DNA of 64,000 bases from Pseudomonas putida (lineage in GTDB: Bacteria > Pseudomonadota > Gammaproteobacteria > Pseudomonadales > Pseudomonadaceae), in assembly GCA_029953615.1 (NCBI GenBank), contig CP124529.1, positions 248,001 through 312,000 of the forward strand, given 5' to 3'. The translations under genes were made by a program, and so were the position numbers. This document shows positions 56,378-64,000 of the stretch, one piece after another. The notes beneath the pieces are model-generated. The model searched no databases and was not told where the DNA came from. It was given only the letters and a program-made list of their open reading frames with translations. Every line of letters begins with the position of its first letter. Within the stretch, counting starts at the first letter, position 1.

Positions 56378-56891
56378 TTCTACCTTCTTCCTGTGGGAGC
56401 TGAATGGCTCCCACCCCTGCTGATTGTTCTCTTGCCCCATTCTGGTGCATCAGCACCGCAAAGCCACCATTTGGCGCATCCCTCAAATACCTCGGCTTTT
56501 CCCTGTTCACATCCGGTCACATACGCCAACGTTTGCGTCTATTTCGCGCATGGCAATAGTGACCAGCGGGTCACCTTTTTGCCTTTTTCTCTCCTACACT
56601 CGGATTTCGGCCCGCCATTTGCTCAGTGGAAGAGTGACGAAAAAAAGTCGAACTTTCGGGAACACCGGCAGGTCAGGAACTAAGTAGGCCAAACGCAAGG
56701 GACATTCCCTGGCTCGGCCCACCCATCCCAACCAGTCCAATCGCCTTCGGCCGGAGTGCTGATCGCGTTGTGCCTGCGCGCACGACCCTGGGGCATGGAA
56801 CGCACTACGCAGAATTCAGAAACAGAGAGAACCAGCACGAAACATCGCCACGGGTGCCAGCACCCGACCAAGCATAGGGACGGAGAGAAGT
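56378..56891. promoter_or_regulatory. glgA upstream region
   Basis: About 510 bases with no gene that I can support. It holds a REP-like hairpin GTGGGAGC-6 nt-GCTCCCAC (56393-56414), a terminator (56559-56580), a CTACACT sigma-S-like -10 (56594-56600), GAACTT (56650-56655) with TCAGGA 17 bases on, resembling an AlgU promoter, and several GGA motifs up to the glgA start (for example AGGGACATTCCCT at about 56698 and GGGACGGAG at the ribosome site). Confidence 0.5.
56559..56580 (+). terminator. Intrinsic terminator after the 55-aa gene
   Basis: Perfect stem GTGACC / GGTCAC with AGCG loop, then CTTTTTG. It lies about 180 bases past the small gene and before the presumed glgA promoters. Confidence 0.7.
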
Positions 56892-58452
56892 ATGATCAGT
56901 GCCGCTGTCGAGCCACACGTAGATTCATTCAACCCGGACAACCGCGAACCGCTCACCCCGGACTTCGCCACGACAGGCAAGGCACCCGGCGCCCAGCGCC
57001 AGCACAACCGCAACAAGCGCAAGATACTGTTCGTGACCTCGGAAATCGCCGACCTGGTGAAAACCGGTGGCCTGGGTGACGTGTCCGCCGCCCTGCCCCG
57101 CGCCCTGGCGCACCTGCACGATGTGCGGGTGCTGATCCCCGGTTACCGGCAGGTGATGGAAAGCGACAACCCCATCCACATCGTCGGTGAACTGGGTGGC
57201 CACGCTGCCCTGCCACCGTGCAAGATCGGGCGCATGGACATGGCCGACGGCCTGGTCATTTATGTGCTGATCTGCCCCGAGCTGTACCAGCGCGACGGCA
57301 CCCCCTATGGCGCCAACAACGGCCGCGACTGGCCCGACAACCACATCCGCTTCGCCCGCCTGGGCCTGGCTGCCGCCGAAATTGCCGCCGGCGAAGGCAG
57401 GATCCACTGGAAGCCCGAAGTGGTGCACGCCCACGACTGGCCTGCCGGCCTGGCACCGGCCTACATGCACTGGCGCGGGCTGAGCACGCCAACCCTCGTT
57501 CACCATCCACAACCTGGCCTACCAGGGTGTATACAGCCGCGGCTGCAGCCCGGAACTGGCAATCCCCGAGCATGCCATGCAGCAGGAAGGCATGGAGTTC
57601 TACGGCAAGCTGTCGTTCCTCAAGGCCGGGCTGGCCTATGCCAGCCACATCACCACGGTCAGCGCCACCTATGCCCGGGAAATCACCACCCCGGAGTTCG
57701 GCTGCGGCCTGGACGGTTTCCTCGCCAGCAAGGCCCAGCAAGGCCTGCTCGGCGGCATTCCCAATGGCATCGACGAAAGCTGGGACTCGGCCACCGACAA
57801 GCACCTGCAGCACAACTTCAGCATCAATGACTGGGAAGGCAAGGCGCGCAATGCCCAGGAAGTGCGCGCGTTGTTCAAACTGCAGCCCTCCGAAGGCCCG
57901 CTGTTCGCCGTGGTTTCGCGCCTGGTCTACCAGAAAGGCCTGGACCTTACCCTTGGCGTGGCCGACTACATCGTCGAGCAAGGCGGGCAGATTGCGATCA
58001 TCGGCCGTGGCGAGCCGGAAGAAGAACAGGCCATGCGCGAGTTGGCGCTACGCCACCCGGGCCGCATCGGCGTGCGCATCGGCTTCAACGAAACCGATGC
58101 CCGGCGCATGTTCGCCGGCAGCGACTTCCTGCTGATGCCGTCACGCTACGAGCCATGCGGCCTCAGCCAGATGTACGCGCAGCGCTTCGGCTCGCTGCCG
58201 GTGGCGCGCAAAACGGGCGGCCTGGCCGACACCATCGAGTGCGGTGTAACCGGCTTCCTGTTCAACGAGTCCACCGTCGAGAGCTATCGCCAGGCCCTCA
58301 GCCGCGCCTTCTATGTATACGGCAAGAAAGACCTGCTGAACGCCATGCGCTGCCTGTCGATGACCCAACCGTTCAACTGGTGCCAGGCCGTGGAACCCTA
58401 CGCCCGCCTGTACGAAGACCTGGTCAAGCAGGCGCAGCACAGCCACTACTGA
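56892..58452 (+). pseudogene. glgA: Glycogen synthase GlgA (one-base frameshift as sequenced)
   Basis: About 519 residues when repaired. GT5 glycosyltransferase making alpha-1,4-glucan from ADP-glucose (or related). A 45-residue N-terminal extension precedes KILFVTSEIADLVKTGGLGD, the ADP-glucose-binding KTGGL. At 57495-57498 CTCGTTC stands for a 6-base CT-TTC type sequence, and the frame resumes as TIHNLAYQGVYSRG..; the C-terminal half has MPSRYEPCGLSQMYAQRFGSLP intact. The ATG follows GGAGAGAAGT. First gene of the glgA-treZ-malQ-treY operon. Confidence 0.9.
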
Positions 58453-58466
58453 ACGGGGAGCAGAAG

Positions 58467-60209
58467 ATGCACAGGCATGGCGCACACCTGCTGGACGCCA
58501 CGTCGGCGCGCTTCGCCCTCTGGGCGCCGGATGCGCGCAGCGTGAGCGTGGAACTGGAGCAACAGCCGGCCATCGAGCTGTTGCCCGATGATGAAGGCTG
58601 GTACACCGGCGTGGCCCCGTGCCAGGCCGGTGACCGTTACCACTACCGTATCGACGGTGAACTGCAGGTAGCCGACCCGGCCTCACGCTACCAGCCCGAT
58701 GGCGTGCAGGGGCCGAGCCAGGTGGTGGATGTGGCCAGCTATGCCTGGCAGCACCCCTGGCAAGGCCGGCCTTGGCACGAAGCGGTCATCCAGGAGCTGC
58801 ATGTGGGCCTGCTCGACGGCTACGCCGGGGTCGCCCGGCAACTGCCGCGCCTGGCCGAGCTGGGCGTCAGCGCCATCGAACTGATGCCGCTGGGGCAGTT
58901 CCCCGGCGAGCGCAACTGGGGTTACGACGGCGTGCTGCCCTATGCGCCGCAAAATACCTACGGCAGCCCCGAGCAACTGTGTGCGCTGGTCGACCAGGCA
59001 CATGGCCAGGGGCTGATGGTGCTGGTCGACGTGGTGTACAACCACTTCGGCCCCGACGGCAACTACCTGCACCAGTACGCCAGCCCGTTCTTCCGTGAGG
59101 ACCGGCAGACCCCATGGGGCGCAGCCATCGACTTCCGCCGCCCGCAGGTGCGCGAGTATTTCATCCAGAACGCCCTGATGTGGCTGTGCGACTACCGCTT
59201 CGATGGCCTGCGCCTGGATGCCGTGCACGCCATCGACCAGCCCGACTTCCTGGTCGAGCTGGCGCAAAGGGTACGCGCTGCCGTGGAGCCGGGCCGCCAC
59301 GTATGGCTGGTCCTGGAGAACGAGCACAACCAGGCCTTCTTGCTGGAACAAGGCTTCGATGCCCAATGGAACGACGACGGCCACAATGCCCTGCATGTGC
59401 TGCTGACCGGCGAAACCGAAGGCTACTACGCCGACTACCAGCAGCGCCCCATCGACCAGTTGGCCCGCTGCCTGGCCGAAGGTTTCGTGTTCCAGGGCCA
59501 GGTCAACCGCCATGGCACGCCCCGCGGCGAGCCCAGCGGGCACTTGCCGCCCAGCGCCTTCGTGCTGTTCCTGCAGAACCATGACCAGGTCGGCAACCGC
59601 GCCCTGGGCGAGCGCCTGACCCGCCTGTGCCCGCCGCAGGCGCTGCGGGCGGCCACCGGGCTGTTGCTGCTGGCGCCGATGATTCCGCTGCTGTTCATGG
59701 GCGACGACGATGGCAGCTGCCAGCCATTCCTGTTCTTCACCGACTTCCATGACCAACTGGCCGACGCCGTGCGCGAAGGCCGGCGCGGCGAGTTCGCCCA
59801 TTTCGCCGCCTTCGCCGACCCAGAGCAGCGCCAACGCATCCCCGACCCCAACGCAGTACAGACATTCGAGGCCTCCCGCCCGCAAGCCAGGGAAGTGATC
59901 GCTGGCTGGCACGGCTTGTACCAGCACCTGCTCGAACTGCGCCGCCGCCATGTCATCCCGCACCTGCCCGGCAGCCGCGCGCTGGGCGCCGAAGTACACG
60001 GCGACAAGGCCCTGACCGCACGCTGGCGCCTGGGCAACGGCACCACCCTGCGCATTGACTTGAACCTGGCCGCCACCCCGCAGGAGGTCGCGTTGCCGGC
60101 GCCAGCCAACCGCCTGTTCGACAGCAGCGACACCCGACACCCCGATACCCATCTGGCCGCATACAGCTGCGTGGTCAGCCTGCTTTCCCCTGCCCAGGAG
60201 CGCCCATGA
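58467..60209 (+). CDS. treZ: Malto-oligosyltrehalose trehalohydrolase
   Basis: 580 residues, GH13. Frees trehalose from maltooligosyl-trehalose made by TreY. N-terminal CBM48-like domain (ARFALWAPDARSVSVEL), then the TIM barrel with VDVVYNHFGPDGNYL, FDGLRLDAVHAI (nucleophile Asp) and LENEHNQ (acid/base Glu), and LQNHDQVGNR. In LLFMGDDDGSCQPFLFFTDF the common GEEWG stretch is altered. Follows glgA by 14 bases; its stop overlaps the malQ start. Confidence 0.94.
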   Translation: MHRHGAHLLDATSARFALWAPDARSVSVELEQQPAIELLPDDEGWYTGVAPCQAGDRYHYRIDGELQVADPASRYQPDGVQGPSQVVDVASYAWQHPWQGRPWHEAVIQELHVGLLDGYAGVARQLPRLAELGVSAIELMPLGQFPGERNWGYDGVLPYAPQNTYGSPEQLCALVDQAHGQGLMVLVDVVYNHFGPDGNYLHQYASPFFREDRQTPWGAAIDFRRPQVREYFIQNALMWLCDYRFDGLRLDAVHAIDQPDFLVELAQRVRAAVEPGRHVWLVLENEHNQAFLLEQGFDAQWNDDGHNALHVLLTGETEGYYADYQQRPIDQLARCLAEGFVFQGQVNRHGTPRGEPSGHLPPSAFVLFLQNHDQVGNRALGERLTRLCPPQALRAATGLLLLAPMIPLLFMGDDDGSCQPFLFFTDFHDQLADAVREGRRGEFAHFAAFADPEQRQRIPDPNAVQTFEASRPQAREVIAGWHGLYQHLLELRRRHVIPHLPGSRALGAEVHGDKALTARWRLGNGTTLRIDLNLAATPQEVALPAPANRLFDSSDTRHPDTHLAAYSCVVSLLSPAQERP

Positions 60210-62276
60210 GCGAAACCGCCCTGCACCGTCTGGCGACCCGCGTCGGGCTGAGCCGCGACTGGATCGACGCCAACGCCCGGCCCCAGCGAGTCAGCGACGA
60301 GGTACTGCGCAACATCCTCGAAGGCCTTGGCCACCCTGCCACCGATGACGCCGCCATTGCCGCCAGCCTGCGCGCCGTGGACGCGGCCGAAGACAGTGAG
60401 CACCTGCCGCCGCTGCTGACCGCCGACCTCGGCCAGCCACTGGCACTGGCGCGCTATTTCAGCGCCGCCAGCGTCGCGCACTGCACCCTGGAGGACCACA
60501 GCGCCCTCACCCTCAGCCTCGACGACCAGGCCCGCCTGCCCGGTGCGCTGCCCATCGGCTACCACCAGGTGGAAATCGACAGCCGCCGCTTCACCGTGGC
60601 CGTGGCCCCGCCACGCTGCCACAGCCTTGAGGACCGGGTGCAGCAGCCGCCACCGCGCTGCTGGGGCCTGGCGGTACAGCTGTACAGCCTGCGCCGCCCC
60701 GGTGATGGCGGCTATGGCGACTGCCTGGCCCTGGAGCAACTGGCACGCGCGGCCGCCGAGCGCGGTGCCGATGCCTTGGCCATCAGCCCGATCCACGCGC
60801 TGTCGGCCATCGACCAGACGCACTACAGCCCCTACTCGCCCTCCAGCCGCCTGCTGCTCAATACCCTGTACGCCAGCCCGGCCGCGCTGCTGGGCGAGCG
60901 GGAGGTGCGCGTGGCCATCGAAGCCTGCGGCCTGGAGCAACAGCTGGAAGACCTGGAACAAGCTCCGCTGGTCGACTGGCCGCGTGCCGCCAGCGCCCGC
61001 CTGCGTCTGCTCGAAGCCCTGTACCAGGGTTTCAGCCAGGGCGACCACCCGCTGCGCAAGGACTTCGACAGTTTCCGCGAAGCGGGCGGCCAGGCGCTGG
61101 AGCTCCACTGCCGCTTCGAAGCGCTGCAGGCCCAAGCAGTGGAGCACGGCCTGGGTGCCGACTGGCGCCACTGGCCCAAGGCCTGGCACGACCCGTACCA
61201 CCCGGAAGTGGAGGCCTTCGCCAACGCCTACCCGGCCAGGATCGAGTTTCATGCCTTCTGCCAATGGCTGACCGAACGGGGCTTGCAACGCGCCCAGGAA
61301 GCGGCCCGCGGCAACGGCATGGCGGTCGGCCTGATCGCTGACCTGGCGGTGGGCGCAGATGGGGCCGGCAGCCAGGCCTGGAGCCGCCAGGACGAGCTGC
61401 TGGCAGGCCTGAATGTGGGTGCGCCACCCGACATTCTCAACCGTGCCGGTCAGGACTGGGGCATCTGCGCCTTCTCGCCAGAGGGCCTCAAGCGCAATCG
61501 GCTACCGCGCCTTCATCGAAATGCTGCGGGCCAACCTCGCCCACGCCGGCGGCCTGCGCATCGACCATGTGATGGGCCTGCGCCGGCTGTGGCTGATCCC
61601 GCAGGGGGCCAAGCCCAGCGAAGGCGCCTACCTCAACTACCCGCTGGACGACCTGCTGCGCCTGCTGGCGCTGGAGTCGGTGCGCCACCAGGCAATCATC
61701 CTTGGCGAAGACCTGGGCACCGTGCCGGACGGCCTGCGCGAACAACTGGCGGCCAAGGCCGTGCTGGGCATGCGCGTGCTGCCCTTCGAGCAGACCCAGC
61801 CTGGCCATTTCAAGCCGATTCTCGACTGGCCGGACAACGCCCTGGCCACCACCGGCACCCACGACCTGGCGCCATTGGCCGGCTGGCTGGAAAACCGCGA
61901 CATCGACTGGAGCCACCGCCTGCAACTGATCGATGCGGCCACCGAACTGCACTGGCGCCACGAGCGGCAGAAGGAGCACGATGGCCTGCGCCGCACCCTG
62001 GAGGCCAACTACGGCGCCCTGGCGGACAACGACGCGTTTATCGACGCGGCCATCCGCTATGTTGGCCACACCCGCGCACCGCTGGTGCTGGTACCGCTGG
62101 AAGACTTGCTGGGCTGCGACGAGCAACCCAACCTGCCCGGCACCACCGCCGGCCACCCCAACTGGCGCCGACGCTTTGCCCGGCCGGTACGTGAACTGCT
62201 CGACGACGCTGACGCAGCAAGGCGCCTGGAACTGCTGGCCCAGGCCCGCGAACAGGCCTGGGAGCGTGACCGATGA
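60206..62276 (+). pseudogene. malQ: 4-alpha-glucanotransferase MalQ (one-base frameshift as sequenced)
   Basis: About 689 residues when repaired, GH77 amylomaltase. N-terminal half MSETALHRLATRVGLSRDWI up to NRAGQDWGICAFSPEGLKRN. At 61499 an extra C (AATCGGCTAC for AATGGCTAC) breaks the frame, which resumes as GYRAFIEMLRANLAHAGGLR. The nucleophile Asp is in LRIDHVMGLRRLW and the acid/base Glu in IILGEDLGTVPDGLRE. Transfers glucan chains between maltodextrins, feeding TreY. Overlaps treZ and treY by 4 bases each. Confidence 0.9.
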
Positions 62277-64000
62277 AAGCGCTGACCGCGACCCTGCGCC
62301 TGCAGTTTCACAGTGAGTTCACCCTCGATCACGCCGTGCCACTGGTGCCGTATTTTGCCCGGCTGGGCATCAGCCACCTGTATGCCTCGCCCATCCTCAA
62401 GGCCCGCGCCGGCTCGCGCCACGGTTACGACGTGGTCGACCCGACCTGCGTCAACCCCGAGCTGGGCGGCGAGGCGGCGCTGCAACGGCTGGTCGCCGCC
62501 CTGCGCCAGCACGGCATGGGGCTGATCCTCGACACGGTGTCCAACCACATGGCCGTGGGCGGTGCCGACAACCCCTGGTGGCAGAGCTTGCTGGCCTGGG
62601 GACGACGCAGCCCGTACGCCGAGTTCTTCGACATCCAGTGGCACTCCAGCGACCCACTGCTGGCCGGCCAGTTGCTGTTGCCGTTCCTGGGCAGCGACTA
62701 TGGCGTGGCGCTGAAAAATGGCGAGATACCGCTGGAGTTCGACAGGCAAACCGGGGTGCTGCAAGTCGCCCACTACGAACACCGCTTCCCGATCTGCCCG
62801 GTCGACTACGGCTGGATTCTCGCCCTCAGCCCGGACCCGGCCCTGAATGCCCTGGCCGAACGCTTCACCGCGTTGAACGCAGCGGCCACGCCACTGGCCG
62901 ACGCCCTGCCCCTGCACGCCGAACTGGCGCGCCTGGTCGCTGAAGGTGCCGACCTCGAATCGGCACTGCAAGCCTTCGACAGCCGCAACGAGCATGGCTT
63001 CAAGCGCCTGCACCTGCTGCTGGAACGCCAGACCTACCGCCTGGCCAGCTGGCGCACTGCCGCCGATGACATCAACTGGCGGCGCTTCTTCGACATCAAC
63101 GAACTGGGCGGCTTGCGGGTCGAACGGGCGGTGGTGTTCGAGGCCACCCACGCCAAACTGTTCGAGCTGATCGAACGCGGCCTGGTAGATGGCCTGCGCA
63201 TCGACCATATCGACGGCCTGGCTGACCCGCGCGGTTACTGCCGCAAGCTGCGCCGGCGGGTCGATGGCCTGCTGGCGCGGCGGCCGTTGAGCGCCGCCCT
63301 GGAGCACTTCCCCATTTACGTGGAGAAGATCCTCGGCGCCAACGAACACCTGCACCGCGACTGGCTTACCGATGGCACTACCGGCTATGAGTTCATGAAC
63401 CAGGTCTCGCTGCTGCAGCACGACCCGGCGGGCGAAGCAGCGCTGACCGAGCTGTGGGCCAATGTGAGCGAACGCCCGGACTTCCCCGAAGAAATTCGCC
63501 AGGCCCGTCACCTGGTGCTCAATGCCAGCCTGGCCGGCGACTGCGAGTCAGTGGCCCAGGCGCTGTTGCAGGTGGCGCGCAACGACCTGATGACCCGCGA
63601 CCTGACCTTGGGCGCTATCCGCCGCGCCTTGCAGGCGCTGGTGGCGCATTACCCGGTGTACCGCACCTACTTCAATGCCTGCGGGCGCCCGGCCGAAGAC
63701 GAAGGGTTTTTCCAGCAAGCCCTGGCCAATGCCCGTCAGGACCTCGGTGAAGCTGACTGGCCGCTGCTCGAGCAGCTTGAACAATGGCTAGGCGGGCAAG
63801 CCTGGCGCAACCTGCCAGCGGGCCGGGCGCGCAAGCAGCTGCGTCACGCCTGCGTGCGCTTCCAGCAGCTGACTGCGCCAAGCGCCGCCAAGGCCGTGGA
63901 AGACACCGCGTTCTACCGCAGCGCACGGCTGCTGTCGCGCAACGACGTGGGCTTCGACGCCGAGCGCTTCAGCGCCCCGCTCGAGCACTTCCACAACGAG
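62273..64000 (+). CDS. treY: Malto-oligosyltrehalose synthase, 5' part
   Basis: The frame is open from ATG 62273 to the window end: 576 codons of an enzyme usually about 900 long. GH13: FHSEFTLDHAVPLVPYFARL, LYASPILKARAGSRHGYDVV, LILDTVSNHMAVGG, DGLRIDHIDGLADPRGYC (nucleophile) and YVEKILGANEHLH (acid/base). Isomerises the reducing end of maltodextrins to a trehalose linkage. No frameshift seen in the part present. Overlaps the malQ stop (ATGA). Confidence 0.95.
   Translation, partial: MKALTATLRLQFHSEFTLDHAVPLVPYFARLGISHLYASPILKARAGSRHGYDVVDPTCVNPELGGEAALQRLVAALRQHGMGLILDTVSNHMAVGGADNPWWQSLLAWGRRSPYAEFFDIQWHSSDPLLAGQLLLPFLGSDYGVALKNGEIPLEFDRQTGVLQVAHYEHRFPICPVDYGWILALSPDPALNALAERFTALNAAATPLADALPLHAELARLVAEGADLESALQAFDSRNEHGFKRLHLLLERQTYRLASWRTAADDINWRRFFDINELGGLRVERAVVFEATHAKLFELIERGLVDGLRIDHIDGLADPRGYCRKLRRRVDGLLARRPLSAALEHFPIYVEKILGANEHLHRDWLTDGTTGYEFMNQVSLLQHDPAGEAALTELWANVSERPDFPEEIRQARHLVLNASLAGDCESVAQALLQVARNDLMTRDLTLGAIRRALQALVAHYPVYRTYFNACGRPAEDEGFFQQALANARQDLGEADWPLLEQLEQWLGGQAWRNLPAGRARKQLRHACVRFQQLTAPSAAKAVEDTAFYRSARLLSRNDVGFDAERFSAPLEHFHNE

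Overview
The window is about 64 kb of chromosome from a fluorescent pseudomonad, most likely of the Pseudomonas putida group. This rests on high GC, the conserved order cysG-serS-crcB-rarA-lolA-ftsK / aat-bpt-infA / clpA-clpS / cspD / icd / idh / nudJ-mnmA-hflD-purB, the zwf-gnd and glgA-treZ-malQ-treY blocks, and many copies of P. putida-type REP sequences (core TGTGGGAGCGGGC..GCCCGCGAA) in intergenic gaps. There is no phage, IS element, CRISPR array or rRNA, and one tRNA. It is almost entirely core genome.

Layout. 0.2-3.1 kb: a small hypothetical gene, tRNA-Ser(UGA) with a strong promoter, a YccA/BI-1 membrane protein and an NCS2 purine permease. 3.2-5.6 kb: the tusDCBE sulfur relay plus a TrpD2/YbiB protein, all stop-start overlapped. 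5.7-8.2 kb: glutathionyl-hydroquinone reductase, then cysG. 8.2-14.4 kb (minus): the ftsK-lolA-rarA-crcB-serS-cysG run. 14.8-16.6 kb: aat, bpt (N-end rule transferases) and infA, next to clpA/clpS (minus), so the N-degron machinery is clustered. 19.6-23.9 kb: cspD, dimeric icd and, divergently, monomeric idh. 24-29.6 kb: nudJ-mnmA-hflD, purB, roxA, GNAT. 29.8-42.1 kb: topB, a PuuB-like FAD oxidase, an esterase/perhydrolase, a TSUP transporter, nudC, a dienoyl-CoA isomerase, nhaB, a RibD-like reductase, a lipocalin, a Nudix protein, an RNase Z-like hydrolase and a P-loop kinase. 42.2-50.5 kb: a full reductive pyrimidine catabolic cluster (beta-ureidopropionase, NCS1 permease, dihydropyrimidinase, PreT, PreA) with a RutR-like TetR regulator. 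50.5-51.6 kb: a VOC protein and a decayed higBA toxin-antitoxin locus. 51.6-56.4 kb: a broken GH15 glucoamylase-like gene, zwf, gnd and a 55-aa small protein. 56.9-64 kb: the glycogen/trehalose operon glgA-treZ-malQ-treY, cut by the window end.

A striking property is that many otherwise well-conserved genes carry one small indel: ftsK, idh, roxA, topB, the NCS1 permease, glgA and malQ. Most are +1 insertions, which looks like uncorrected long-read error rather than biology. The higB nonsense codon and the GH15 gene (amber codon plus a 2-base insertion) are better candidates for real decay. The most interesting non-coding signals are a three-part, exactly centred palindrome before the FAD oxidase gene, paired 19-bp operators upstream of higBA, several dyads in the divergent pyrimidine-catabolism promoter region, a dyad around the purB -10 box, and sigma-S-like promoters before the small 55-aa gene and glgA.
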